From: JACDAN01 sp963847235
GTDB lineage: Bacteria; Actinomycetota; Thermoleophilia; Gaiellales; Gaiellaceae
DNA: 64,000 nucleotides
Assembly: GCA_963847235.1 (NCBI GenBank)
Contig: CAWJYU010000024.1
Coordinates: forward strand, 62,001-126,000
Direction: 5' to 3'
Part shown: piece by piece, positions 1 to 8,801 of the stretch
How positions within the stretch are numbered: position 1 is the first letter of the stretch
How the letters are laid out: each line of letters begins with the position of its first letter
Notes under the pieces: model-generated
Database searches by the model: none
Seen by the model: only the letters and a program-made list of their open reading frames with translations
Told to the model about the DNA's origin: nothing
Program-made: the position numbers and the translations under genes

Positions 1-673
1 TGACCTTGATCCCGTCCGTCGGCGCGGCGAGCAGTCGATCGAGCGCCTTCGCGGAGCTTTCGGCGTCGGTCAGGACGATCAGGTCGGGGCGCAACTCGTC
101 GATGATCTTCGACAGCTCGGCCACCGACCCGAGGCGCGCGGGGTCCTCCGGCTCGTCGTCGACGGCGCCGACGACGGCGAACGGGGAATGTCCCTCGAGT
201 ACGACAGCACCGGCGATCTCGGCGGCGGCTGACGAGGGGCCGACGACGAGGACGCGTCTCTTGGCGACGACCCGCTGGGCGACCGACTCCCAGATCGCGG
301 TCAGCGTGAAGACGGCTACGGCCAGGGCGAAAATCGTCCAGCCCGACATTCCGAGGCCCGGGACCCAGAGCGCGAGCGCCGAGGCCCCGACGAAGCCCGT
401 GGCGGTGCCGACGGCGCAGCGAATCGGGACGCCGAGCGTGAGGTGGACCGCCGAGAAGGCACTGCGAAGGGCGAAGAGCCAGACGGACGCGAGCACGGTC
501 GCCGCCAGGAATCCGACCCCGGCCGAGAACCGCGGGCCCATGATCGCGTAGCAGGGAGCCCATACGAGCGCAGCCCGTCCGGCTTCGGTCATCCATCTCG
601 TGCTGACTCGCGCGGGCGCCGCCGCCGTCCATTCGGCGGTCGCCGGCAGTCCCTCGGGGATGCTGGAGGCCAT
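1..673 (-). CDS. Sugar transferase, N-terminal part (partial at window edge)
   Basis: From ATG at 673 the minus strand is open to the window edge (224 codons). The first ~130 residues are rich in hydrophobic stretches (predicted membrane helices). Then comes KRRVLVVGPSSAAAEIAGAV and a Rossmann-like segment ending in DLIVLTDAESS, the usual architecture ahead of the catalytic domain of WcaJ/CpsE-type undecaprenyl-phosphate sugar transferases. The catalytic domain lies outside the window, so the enzyme class is inferred from this layout and from the neighbouring exopolysaccharide genes. A weak ribosome site GGGGAA sits 9 nt before the ATG, inside an 11-mer (GGGGAACTTTT) also found before the gene at 1268. 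Confidence 0.6.
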   Translation of the reverse strand, partial: MASSIPEGLPATAEWTAAAPARVSTRWMTEAGRAALVWAPCYAIMGPRFSAGVGFLAATVLASVWLFALRSAFSAVHLTLGVPIRCAVGTATGFVGASALALWVPGLGMSGWTIFALAVAVFTLTAIWESVAQRVVAKRRVLVVGPSSAAAEIAGAVVLEGHSPFAVVGAVDDEPEDPARLGSVAELSKIIDELRPDLIVLTDAESSAKALDRLLAAPTDGIKV

Positions 674-725
674 GTCTAAAAGTTCCCCAACGCGAGCAGG
701 CCTGAGCCACCCCTAGGCTTCGATC

Positions 726-1250
726 GTGCAGCGGATCGCCGTCGTCGGCCCTGTTGGAGCGGGGAAATCGAGTCTCGCCGGCAAGCTCGGGCGGGCCCTC
801 GGGATCCGCGTGCTCCACCTCGACACGCTCTTCTGGAAGCCCGGCTGGGTCGCGACTCCATCCGACGAGTGGGAGTCGATCCAGCGTCGAGAGCTCGCCC
901 AGCCGCAGTGGATCGCGGACGCGCAGTACGACGACATCCTCCCCGACTGGGTCGAGCAGGCGGACACCGTCGTCTTCCTCGACGTCTCGCCGTTCGTCTG
1001 CCTCTGGCGGGTCGGCCGTCGCAGGCTCGATCGCGAGGGCAGCGGCGCCACTCCCGCCGGCACCGAGCCCGGCGCGGTCCACCAGGCCCTGCGGAAGTTC
1101 GTCCGCAACCAGTGGCTCTACCGGACAACGGTCCGGCGGCAGCTGCTCGCCGAGCTCAGACGCGAGCGGCCCGGGCGACGGGTGGTCGTCGTGCGGCGGT
1201 CGGGTGACGCCGAGGCGTTTCTGCGCTCGGTGGACTCGCCGGGCCCCTGA
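726..1250 (+). CDS. Small P-loop NTPase (FlaR / topology-modulation type)
   Basis: 174 residues, adenylate-kinase-like fold. The Walker A loop GPVGAGKSS is at residues ~8-16, followed by LGIRVLHLDTLFWKPGW, the substrate-side motif typical of FlaR-like 'DNA topology modulation' kinases, and a strand TVVFLDVSP around residue 80. The true substrate of this family is not established. Start is GTG 726; no ribosome site is visible, but TAGGCT at 714-719 lies 6 nt upstream, suggesting a leaderless message. It sits between the divergent sugar transferase and the FemAB-like gene of the polysaccharide locus and may or may not belong to it. Confidence 0.75.
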   Translation: MQRIAVVGPVGAGKSSLAGKLGRALGIRVLHLDTLFWKPGWVATPSDEWESIQRRELAQPQWIADAQYDDILPDWVEQADTVVFLDVSPFVCLWRVGRRRLDREGSGATPAGTEPGAVHQALRKFVRNQWLYRTTVRRQLLAELRRERPGRRVVVVRRSGDAEAFLRSVDSPGP

Positions 1251-1267
1251 GGGGGAACTTTTCTGAT

Positions 1268-2425
1268 GTGGGAGTGGCGAAAGCTCCGGACGGGCTCACC
1301 CTCGAGACGATCTCGAGCGAGAGCGCCTTCGCGGCGCTCGACGTGGACGAGTGGGACACGCTCGTCAGGTCGAGGCCGCGCCCGAGCCCCTTCCTGCTGC
1401 ACGGCTGGCTTCGGGAGTGGTGGCAGCACTACGGCGAGGGCGGTGCGCTCGCCGTTCACGTCGCGTATCGCGACGGCCGACTGGTCGGGGCGCTCCCGCT
1501 GTGCGTGCGGCCGAGGTACGGGATGCGCGTGCTCTCGTTCGTCGGAGGCGAGGACGGGTCGCTGGCCGACGTGCTCGTCACCGACGGAGAGCCGCCCGAG
1601 GTCGCGTCGGCGCTCCTCGACCGCGGGGTCTCGTCCGGCCAGGACTTTGCGGAGTTCTCGGGCCTCTCCAGCGCGAGCCGGCTCGTCGCGATCCTTGGCC
1701 CCTCCCGGCTGAGCCTGGTCGAGCGCTCCGAGGCCCCCGTCCTGGATCTCACCCCCGGCTGGCAGCAGGTCTACGCGTCGAAGCTCAGCTCGAAGAAGCG
1801 GAACCACTACCGGCGCCGGCGTCGGCAGCTCGCCGAGGTCGGGCGCGTGGACGTCGAGGTCGCGCGCACCGAGCCCGAGCTCGATCGGGCCCTCGAAGAC
1901 GCCTTCAGGCTGCACGACCTGCGCTGGGAGGGGCGGCCCGACGGCTCAGGCTTCGCGACACCGGCGGGACGGAGCTTCCAGCGCGCGGCGATCCAGGCGC
2001 TGGCACCGCTCGGCGTCCCGCGGATCGTCACGCTCAAGATCGACGGCCGGCCGGTCGCGTTTCACTACTACCTCGTCCTCGACGGCCGGATGTACGTCTA
2101 CCGGATCGCGTTCGACCCCAGCTTCGGGCGGCTCTCGCCCGGTGTGATCAACACGCTGGACGCGATCGAGAACGCCGCCTCCGAGGGTGCGACCAGAGTC
2201 GAGTTCCTCGGCGGAGCGGAGCGGTACAAGGTCGAGCTCGCAGACCGCCTCGAGCCGCTCTGCCAGGGCATCGGGCTGGCGTCCACGCTCAAGGGCAAGG
2301 CGGCGGTTGCGGCCAGGGTCGGCGGGATCCGAATGCGGATGCAGCTCAAGCGGTCGCCCGCCTTGCGCCGCTTTTACTTCGAGGGCCTCGCGCCGGCCAG
2401 GCGAATGCTCGGGAGGCTGACGTGA
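1268..2425 (+). CDS. FemAB/GNAT-like acyltransferase of polysaccharide locus
   Basis: 385 residues. N-terminal half is an irregular GNAT-like domain (FLLHGWLREWWQHYG near residue 45); the C-terminal half carries SSKKRNHYRRRRRQLAEVG and VAFHYYLVLDGRMYVYR, typical of the Acetyltransf_6 / CelD-BcsL-like proteins found in exopolysaccharide and exosortase-type clusters. It probably transfers an acyl or aminoacyl group to a cell-envelope precursor; the substrate is unknown. The start is GTG 1268, with GGGGGAA 9-10 nt upstream; the ATG at 1266 is out of frame. The stop overlaps the next gene (GTGA), so they are translationally coupled. A paralogue lies at 10116-11207. Confidence 0.75.
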   Translation: MGVAKAPDGLTLETISSESAFAALDVDEWDTLVRSRPRPSPFLLHGWLREWWQHYGEGGALAVHVAYRDGRLVGALPLCVRPRYGMRVLSFVGGEDGSLADVLVTDGEPPEVASALLDRGVSSGQDFAEFSGLSSASRLVAILGPSRLSLVERSEAPVLDLTPGWQQVYASKLSSKKRNHYRRRRRQLAEVGRVDVEVARTEPELDRALEDAFRLHDLRWEGRPDGSGFATPAGRSFQRAAIQALAPLGVPRIVTLKIDGRPVAFHYYLVLDGRMYVYRIAFDPSFGRLSPGVINTLDAIENAASEGATRVEFLGGAERYKVELADRLEPLCQGIGLASTLKGKAAVAARVGGIRMRMQLKRSPALRRFYFEGLAPARRMLGRLT

Positions 2426-3282
2426 GGTACGCCGTGAAGGCGTTGGCGACGAGGGCGCGCTCTGCCGCGTGGGCGGCGCGCGAGGACGGGCGGGAAGACG
2501 GCGACGGACTCCGAATCCTCTTCTACCACCGTGTCTCCGACGACCGTGATGAGCTCGCCGTCAGTCCGCGCGACTTCCGGCGCCAGATGGACCACCTCGC
2601 AACCGAGTCCTACCGGGTGGTCGACGTCGTCCAAGCCGCCGAAATGCTCGACCAGGGAGTCTCATGCCGCCACACCGTGGGCCTCAGCTTCGACGACGGG
2701 TTCCTGGACGTGGCCGAGCAGGCCCTGCCGCTGCTGGCCGAGCGGGGCTTCCGCGCGACCGTCTTCGTCGCGCCCGCGGTCGTGGACGGGTGGGCGAGGT
2801 TCGGCTGGTACCGCTCGCAGCCGCCTGTTCTCGGCTGGGACGAGATCGTCGATCTCGACAGGGAGGGGACGTTGCGCTTCGAGGCGCACACGCTCACCCA
2901 CCCGAACCTGCTCTCGCTGCGCGAAGCCGCGGCTCGAGAGGAGATCTTCGGTTCCAAGCTCTCGCTCGAGGAGCACCTCGAGCGCGAAGTTCTCGCGTTT
3001 TCCTACCCTTCCGGGCTCTTCGGGGCTCGTGAACGTGGACTCGTCGCCGCAGCCGGGTTCCACGTCGCGGTCTCGTGCGAGCCCGGATGTAACTCGCGCG
3101 GCACGGATCGTCTCGCGCTCCGTCGGCGGCAGATCGACCGGCGCGACGGCCTGCTGGACTTCCGCGCGAAGCTCGGCGGTGGCCACGATACGCCCCTCCC
3201 GCTCCGTGGGGCGTATCGCCGCCGTCGTTACGGCATGGGAGCGGGAGCAGGCAGCCTGCGCATCGCGAGCTCGCGGGAGTAG
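2422..3282 (+). CDS. Polysaccharide deacetylase (NodB homology domain)
   Basis: 286 residues from GTG 2422, which overlaps the previous stop by 4 nt. ILFYHRVSDDRDE opens the domain; LSFDDGFLDV supplies the catalytic/metal Asp pair of carbohydrate esterase family 4, and FEAHTLTHPNLLSL gives the two metal histidines. FSYPSGLFG is the usual later strand. These are the hallmarks of polysaccharide deacetylases of exopolysaccharide loci; no signal peptide is obvious, so it may act inside the cell or be anchored otherwise. The same frame is open far upstream as a shadow of the preceding gene. The 3' end overlaps the convergent glycosyltransferase by 55 nt. Confidence 0.85.
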   Translation: MRYAVKALATRARSAAWAAREDGREDGDGLRILFYHRVSDDRDELAVSPRDFRRQMDHLATESYRVVDVVQAAEMLDQGVSCRHTVGLSFDDGFLDVAEQALPLLAERGFRATVFVAPAVVDGWARFGWYRSQPPVLGWDEIVDLDREGTLRFEAHTLTHPNLLSLREAAAREEIFGSKLSLEEHLEREVLAFSYPSGLFGARERGLVAAAGFHVAVSCEPGCNSRGTDRLALRRRQIDRRDGLLDFRAKLGGGHDTPLPLRGAYRRRRYGMGAGAGSLRIASSRE

Positions 3283-4338
3283 AGCTCCAGGTGCGCACGC
3301 CTGAACGGCTCGAGGTCGAAGCGCTCCTCCGCCCGGGCCCGGCCGGCCACGCCGAGCCTCCGACGAAGCGCCGGGTCGTCCGTGAGGCGCTCGAGCGCCG
3401 CGGCAAGGAGCTCCGGGTCGCCAGGGTCGACGAGGAGACCGGTCTCGCCCTCGACGACCTGCTCGGGAACGCCGCCGACGCGCGACGCGACGACTGGGAG
3501 CCCGGCAGCCATCGCTTCGAGAACGGAGACCGGGTGGCCTTCGGAGCGGCTTGCCAGCACGAAGATGTCGGCGGCCGCCAGGAGGTGTGGCACGTCGTTG
3601 CGCTCCCGCGTGAGTCGCACGGCATCGGAGAGGCCGCTGGTTCGGATCGTCTCCTCCAGCTGGGGGCGGTCGGGCCCGTCGCCGACGATCATCGCCTCGA
3701 ACGATCCGCGCGGCAGGCGACCGAGCGCTCCGACGAGCGTCTGGAAGTCCTTCGGCGCCTTCAGCCGGCCGACGGCGACGAGGAGCGGCGGCTGGCGGGT
3801 GGAGACAGAGCGAGGCGCCGCTCCGACGTCGACCGCGTTCGGGATCACGACAGTCGCGTCACTGGTGCATGTGCCGGCCGCGAGCCCGGCTTCGAGCTCG
3901 CGCTCGGAGACGCAGATCGTCGCCGTCGTCAGCGGCCGCATCAGCCTGTCTGCAACGCGGTAGGCGCGAGCGGCAAGGCCCGAGTGGGCCGCGAATGCCC
4001 ACCCGTGCGCCGTGAAGATCCGGATCGGTACGCCGCTGATCGCCGCCGCGAGCCGGCCGAGCACGCCGGCCTTGGAGCTGTTCGCGTGGAGGATGTCCGG
4101 CCGCTCGCGGCGCAGGAGACGGATCAGCTCGAAGAGGCCTGCGAGGTCGCGAAGCGGATGTGACCTCGCGCCGCACGTTCTTCAGCGGAACGAAGTGCGC
4201 GCCCGCCTCCTCGGCCGCGCTGCGCAAAGGACCGTCGCCGTGTGCGGCCACCGTGACGTCGAAGCGCGCGACGAGCGCCGGCAGCAGCGACGCGACGTAC
4301 GACTGCGCGCCGCCGACCTCGGCGAGCGTGACGAGCAT
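3228..4338 (-). CDS. Family 4 glycosyltransferase, one frameshift
   Basis: Two frames join into one GT4/GT1-type glycosyltransferase of about 370 residues. The N-terminal frame starts at ATG 4338 with LVTLAEVGGAQSYVASLLPA, the usual 'GGAQ' opening. After a +/-1 shift near 4150-4165 the second frame continues LFELIRLLRRERPDILHAN and runs to the stop at 3228. The C-terminal donor site is clear: VAVGRLKAPKDFQTLV, then ASRSEGHPVSVLEAMAAGLP, with the EX7E-type Glu residues. It would add a sugar from a nucleotide donor to a lipid-linked precursor in the cytoplasm. No ribosome site precedes 4338; only 33 bp separate it from the divergent gene at 4372. The frameshift may be a consensus error. Confidence 0.75.
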
Positions 4339-4371
4339 CAGCAGGCGCGGGCGGGAGGCTGAGGAGACCGG

Positions 4372-5709
4372 ATGACCGCCTACGCCGTCACTCTCCGCCG
4401 CCGAATCGACCCCGCTTGGGCCGTTGTCTGGGTGCTGGGCGGAGCCGCGCTCATCGCGCTCTTCCTGGCGGTTGGCCTGGTGCTCGGCAGGTCGCCCTTG
4501 CCGCTGCCCGTCGTGCTCGGCTTCGGTGTCGGGCTGCTCGGAACCCTCGCCCTGGCGCTGGCCCGCTACGACGCCGCGGTCGCGCTCGGGGTGCTGCTGC
4601 TCGCCGTCGTCCGCATCGAGCCGGCGCCCTCCGATCTCGTCTTCGGCGTCGTCATCGCGTTGGCGTTCGTCACGGGGCGGCTCTTCCTCGAGCGGGTTCC
4701 GCTCAGCGTGACGATCCTCGTCAGCGCCTTCATGGCGCTGAACCTGCTCGCCGCGACCGACGCGCCCGACGGTGCCCGCGCCGTCTCGTACTTCGCGATC
4801 ACGCTCTACCTCGGCGTGTTCGGCCTGTGGTTCGCTGCCTACGTCTGCTCGGTCCGGCGGGCGCGCCTCGTCTTGCTCGCGTACCTGCTCGGCGCGGCTC
4901 TCTCGGCCGCCGTCGCCTGCCTGGCGCTCGTCGCGGGGTTCCCCGGCTCCTCCGCGTTCGTGGACGGGCCCCGGGCCCAGGGCCTCTTCAAGGATCCCAA
5001 CGTCTTCGGGCCGTTTCTCGTCCCCGCCGTCCTGATCCTGATGGAGGAGACCGTCGCGCCGCGCCTGCTGCGCTTCCGCCTCGCGACGAAGCTCCTGCTG
5101 CTCTCGGTCCTGACGGTGGGCGTCGTCTTCTCGTTCTCGCGCGCCGCCTGGCTGAACCTCGCTGTCGGGATGCTCGTCCTGCTGACCGTCCTGGCGCTCC
5201 GGCGCGGCGGCGGTCGCCGCGCGATGACGATGCTCGTGGTCGTTCTGGTCGCGGGAGCCGCGCTCGTCGGCGTCGTCGCGGCCACGTCGTCCGCGAGCTT
5301 CCTGACCGAGCGAGCCGGCCTCCAGGACTACGACGCCCAGCGGTTCGGAACGCAGGCGAGCGGGCTCGAGATCGCCGCCAGCCACCCGCTCGGGATCGGA
5401 CCCGGCCAGTTCGAGGCGGTCTCCGAGCTCTCGGCCCACAGCACCTACGTCCGGGCGCTGGCCGAGGAGGGTGTGCTCGGCGCGCTGCTCGTCCTGGGGC
5501 TGGTGCTGCTGACGCTGGGCTTCGCGGCGAGGAACGTCGCGCTCGGCGTGGACACCTACGGGATCGGCTCCGCCGCCCTGCTGGCCGCCTGGTGCGGCCT
5601 GCTCGTCAACAGCATCTTCGTCGACACTCTGCACTGGCGCCACCTCTGGCTGGTCGCGGCGTTGATCTGGGCAGGGACGGCGCTCCGCGCCGGTTACCCG
5701 GGGAGATAG
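4372..5709 (+). CDS. Wzy/O-antigen ligase-like polymerase
   Basis: 445 residues, almost entirely hydrophobic, with about 10-12 membrane helices. The conserved Wzy_C region is visible: FSFSRAAWLNLAVGML, then a long outside loop ending IGPGQFEAVSELSAHSTYVR, with the His-Ser/Thr-Tyr signature of O-antigen ligase and polymerase proteins. It probably polymerises or ligates lipid-linked oligosaccharides at the outer face of the membrane. GAGGAG 4-9 nt before ATG 4372 supports the start. It overlaps the convergent Wzc-like gene by 16 nt. Confidence 0.8.
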   Translation: MTAYAVTLRRRIDPAWAVVWVLGGAALIALFLAVGLVLGRSPLPLPVVLGFGVGLLGTLALALARYDAAVALGVLLLAVVRIEPAPSDLVFGVVIALAFVTGRLFLERVPLSVTILVSAFMALNLLAATDAPDGARAVSYFAITLYLGVFGLWFAAYVCSVRRARLVLLAYLLGAALSAAVACLALVAGFPGSSAFVDGPRAQGLFKDPNVFGPFLVPAVLILMEETVAPRLLRFRLATKLLLLSVLTVGVVFSFSRAAWLNLAVGMLVLLTVLALRRGGGRRAMTMLVVVLVAGAALVGVVAATSSASFLTERAGLQDYDAQRFGTQASGLEIAASHPLGIGPGQFEAVSELSAHSTYVRALAEEGVLGALLVLGLVLLTLGFAARNVALGVDTYGIGSAALLAAWCGLLVNSIFVDTLHWRHLWLVAALIWAGTALRAGYPGR

Positions 5710-7211
5710 CTGTGAGTCCGGCCGCGAGAACCAACGATCACGACGCCGAGCGGATCCACCTCCAGGCGCCCGAGCAGCTCGCGAAGCGCGAGCGCGGTCT
5801 CCGGCGTCTGGCGGTCCGGGCGGCAGACGATCAGCACGCCGTCGACGCGCTGGGCGAGCACCTGGCTGTCGACGAGGCCGAGGAGCGGCGGGCCGTCCAG
5901 CAGGACGTAGTCGTACTCGGACTCCTTGATCTCCTCGAAGAACCCGTCGAGGGCGTCACTGGCGAGCAGCTGGGCCGGGTCCGGCGGCGTCTCCCCGCTC
6001 GCGAGGACGTGCAGGCTCCCGGAGCCCGTGCGGGCAGCGCTGAGCTGGAAGATCTCGCTCGAGCCTCCGTTCCTGGCGCCTACGAGAACCTCGGAGAGCC
6101 CGGGCGTCTGGTCGACGTCGAAGAGCTCGTGGAGCTTGGGCCAGCGCATGTCGGCGGAGACGAGCCACGTCCTGTGCATCGCCTGCGAGAGGACGAGCCC
6201 GAGCGCCGCGGTGACCTCGGTCTTGCCCTCGCCGTGGAGCGCGCTCGTGACCAGCACGGTTTTCTGACCCGTCCCGGGCAGACGGCGGCGGAGCGATGCC
6301 TGGAGCGTCTGGTAGGCCTCGTACTCGGGAGCGCTCAGCGACTGCGCGCGGTGGCCCATCGGCCGGCGGACGTACGGCACTTCGGCGAGCACCGGCAGCT
6401 CGAGGATGCGGCTCAGCTCCCTGGCGCCGCTCACACGCGGCTTGAGCTGGGCCCGGGCAAGCACGATGAGCGTGGCGATGAAGATCGCGGCGAAGAAGCC
6501 GAAGGCCGCATTGCGGAGGGGTCGCGGCGAGTAGGCCTCGGCCGGCGGCCGCGCCGCCTCCGCGAGCGCCAGCTCCGAGCCGGCGCCTGCGACGCTCAGG
6601 TTGAGATCCCTGATCTGCGCACGGATGTCCGCGCGCTCGGTGGCGGCCTGCTCTCCGCGCTTTCCCTCGAGTGGCGCAAGGGCCTGATTGAGCGTCGCCC
6701 GTGTCCGGTTGAGGCGGCGTCGTTCGGCGCGGCGCTCGGTGTTGAGGAACGTCGTGGCGACGGCGTTCGCGTTCCGCGCCGCGCGTTGCGCGGTCTCGTC
6801 CGTCGCGGAGAGGTTGATGATGTTCGCGGTCGGGTCGACGGACGAGCTGACGCTCTCGTCGAGCGTCGCGGCGGTCTCGCCGGGAACCTTGCGGGCCGCG
6901 CGCCGGAGCGTCTCCCGGGTCGTGAGCAGAGCGTTGATCGTGGCGAGCCGGCGCTCGACGGACTCGACGTCGCTGTTCTGGAGCGGGTCGGAGGCGCCCT
7001 CGACAACGATCTGCGCGGTCGCACGGTAGGTCTTCGGCAGCGTCAGCGAGACGAGGAGCACGGCCGCCGTCAGCGGCAGGACGATGAGGAGGATCAGCAG
7101 CTTGCTGCGGCGAAGCGCGTCCAGATACCGGCCCGTCTCCACGGGCTGGTCCGGGGGAAGGGCGGGCGTCGTGTACGCCGGCAACCCGTTCACCTGAGCG
7201 GCCATCACCAT
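5694..7211 (-). CDS. Wzc-like polysaccharide copolymerase with BY-kinase domain
   Basis: 505 residues. Residues ~25-270 form a Wzz/chain-length domain bounded by two membrane helices (KLLILLIVLPLTAAVLLVSL near 37; FGFFAAIFIATLIVLA near 235). The C-terminal domain is a bacterial tyrosine-kinase fold with Walker A SALHGEGKTEV, Walker A' VSADMRWPKL and Walker B VLLDGPPLLGLVD. It would control export and chain length of the exopolysaccharide. The C-terminal tail has a single Tyr (SYLPG) instead of the usual tyrosine cluster, so autophosphorylation may be reduced. Starts ATG 7211 or ATG 7205; the divergent gene begins only 12 bp away. Confidence 0.85.
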   Translation of the reverse strand: MVMAAQVNGLPAYTTPALPPDQPVETGRYLDALRRSKLLILLIVLPLTAAVLLVSLTLPKTYRATAQIVVEGASDPLQNSDVESVERRLATINALLTTRETLRRAARKVPGETAATLDESVSSSVDPTANIINLSATDETAQRAARNANAVATTFLNTERRAERRRLNRTRATLNQALAPLEGKRGEQAATERADIRAQIRDLNLSVAGAGSELALAEAARPPAEAYSPRPLRNAAFGFFAAIFIATLIVLARAQLKPRVSGARELSRILELPVLAEVPYVRRPMGHRAQSLSAPEYEAYQTLQASLRRRLPGTGQKTVLVTSALHGEGKTEVTAALGLVLSQAMHRTWLVSADMRWPKLHELFDVDQTPGLSEVLVGARNGGSSEIFQLSAARTGSGSLHVLASGETPPDPAQLLASDALDGFFEEIKESEYDYVLLDGPPLLGLVDSQVLAQRVDGVLIVCRPDRQTPETALALRELLGRLEVDPLGVVIVGSRGRTHSYLPG

Positions 7212-7212
7212 G

Positions 7213-7220
7213 TAGATAAC
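7213..7220. promoter_or_regulatory. Overlapping divergent -10-like elements
   Basis: TAGATAAC reads as a -10 box on the plus strand (TAGATA, 5 nt before ATG 7224) and, on the minus strand, as GTTATCTA (TTATCT, 8 nt before ATG 7205). With only 12 bp between the divergent start codons there is no space for two leaders, so overlapping leaderless promoters are the simplest reading. Inference only. Confidence 0.35.
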
Positions 7221-7223
7221 GTC

Positions 7224-8801
7224 ATGCCGCCAAAACGAACCCTTGCTTGGCTTGCCGCCGCCGTTCTGGCCGTGTCCGCGGGATGCTCCGAAACGTCGGA
7301 TACGCCCGTGACGGACCCGGCGGGTGGGAATGCGCCCACCGTCGAGTTCCTCGGGCCCGAGCGCCTCACGAAGCCGGTCGAGCTCGCCGCAGACGCACGA
7401 GCCCGTTCAGACAGCCGCGTCGTCGCCGTCAGCTTCTTCCTCGACGGCAAGCCGCTTGGCTCGGACACGACGAGGCCCTACCGGCTTGACGTCGATCCCG
7501 CCCTGCTCCCGCAAGGACGCCACCGGCTGCGCGTGGAGGCGGTGGACAACCTCGGCCGCCGGAGGGCGACGCAGGTGCGTGACGTGACCGTCGAGGGAGC
7601 GGAGTCCGGCATCGTCGAAGCTGCGCCCGGTTCGTCCTTCGCGCGGGCCAGGGCGGCGCTCGCAAGGGGCAACGTCACCGTGCGCCTCGCTCCGGGCGTC
7701 TACCGCGTCAACGAGCTCGAGCTGGGCAGCGGCGCCCGGCTCGTCGGCTCAGGCGCGGAGACGGTGCTCGCTCCCCGGCCCGATGCCCGGTACTGGGCGC
7801 TCGTGGTCGCCAGAGGCAAGAACATCCGGATCAGCGATCTCGCGCTGGACGGAGGCGGTCCTCCGGTGGACGAGGACGGCGGGATCGGGATCGCGGTCTT
7901 CGACGGCTCGAGCGACGTCCGGATCCAGCGTGTTCGCATGTCCCGCGTGCGCACGGACGGGGTCAACGTCTGGGGCAAGTACTCCAGCGTCTCGGTGCAG
8001 GACTCGCAGATCGAGAGCGACGGCCGCGGCGAGGCCGGCGTCGTCGCGCTCGGCTCGGATCGCTCACGCGACACGAGCGTGATCCGCAGCCGGGTGCGCG
8101 GGTTCACCTCCTTCGGCGTCATCCTCCAGCAGCAGGAGCACGGGCGGCCGGCCGCCGACCTCCACGGGGTCGTGCTCGACAACGTCGTCTCCGACATCCG
8201 CGACCCCTCGCGCGATGCCTGCTGGACGGCGGCGAAGTACCGGACGCCCGGTTGTGGCACGAACGAGGGGGGAATCTGGACGGGCGGCGTCGAGGCCGCG
8301 GTGATCGGAAACACGGTTCGCCGCGCCAGATGGGACGGGATCGAGACCGTGGGCTCGTCCACACGCACGACGATCGTCCGGAACGAGATCCACGACACGC
8401 GAACCGGCATCTACATCGAGCACTCGACCCACAGGTCGCTCATCGCGCACAACCGGATCGTCGACGCACTGGTCGGGATCAACGTGGAGTGGTGGCACGA
8501 GGGCGCCGGGTCCAGCCGGAACACCTTCGCCTTCAACCGCATCGTCCGCTCGAGGGCCGGCATCGTCGTGGACGTCGGCGGTGATCGAAACCGGATCGTC
8601 GGCAATGTCTTCGTGGGCGGGCTCAGGCCCTCGATCGTCCTCCAGGGCTCGTCGCACAACGTCGTTCGCAGCAACGTCGGGTGCGGAAGCAAGGGCAGCT
8701 CGCTCGTCGAGTTCTCGGAGGCCAGGTACGACAACGGGAATCGAGCCGTGTCGAAGTTCAACAAGCTCGAGGCCAACGTGAACAAGGCTTCCCCATGCTG
8801 A
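7224..8801 (+). CDS. Secreted lipoprotein with right-handed beta-helix
   Basis: 525 residues from ATG 7224. The N-terminus is a lipoprotein signal (LAAAVLAVSAGC; lipobox SAGC), so the protein is probably exported and lipid-anchored. Residues ~30-115 look like an Ig-like domain; from ~130 the sequence is a parallel beta-helix (pectate-lyase-like) with repeated short strands such as LRNS/NIRISDLALDGGG, IGNTVRRARWDGIETVG and LIAHNRIVDALVGINVEW. Such proteins in exopolysaccharide loci are often epimerases or lyases of the polymer; no catalytic residues can be assigned here. It overlaps the flippase gene by 7 nt. The same frame is open back to 4416 only as a shadow of the neighbours. Confidence 0.75.
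   Translation: MPPKRTLAWLAAAVLAVSAGCSETSDTPVTDPAGGNAPTVEFLGPERLTKPVELAADARARSDSRVVAVSFFLDGKPLGSDTTRPYRLDVDPALLPQGRHRLRVEAVDNLGRRRATQVRDVTVEGAESGIVEAAPGSSFARARAALARGNVTVRLAPGVYRVNELELGSGARLVGSGAETVLAPRPDARYWALVVARGKNIRISDLALDGGGPPVDEDGGIGIAVFDGSSDVRIQRVRMSRVRTDGVNVWGKYSSVSVQDSQIESDGRGEAGVVALGSDRSRDTSVIRSRVRGFTSFGVILQQQEHGRPAADLHGVVLDNVVSDIRDPSRDACWTAAKYRTPGCGTNEGGIWTGGVEAAVIGNTVRRARWDGIETVGSSTRTTIVRNEIHDTRTGIYIEHSTHRSLIAHNRIVDALVGINVEWWHEGAGSSRNTFAFNRIVRSRAGIVVDVGGDRNRIVGNVFVGGLRPSIVLQGSSHNVVRSNVGCGSKGSSLVEFSEARYDNGNRAVSKFNKLEANVNKASPC

Noticed and set aside
1351..2421. Long upstream extension of the deacetylase frame
   Set aside because: Arg/Ala-rich shadow of the FemAB-like gene; the real start is GTG 2422 with a 4-nt overlap.
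4416..8801. A 1,461-codon open frame
   Set aside because: Only the part from 7224 has protein-like sequence; upstream it is the shadow of the polymerase and Wzc genes.
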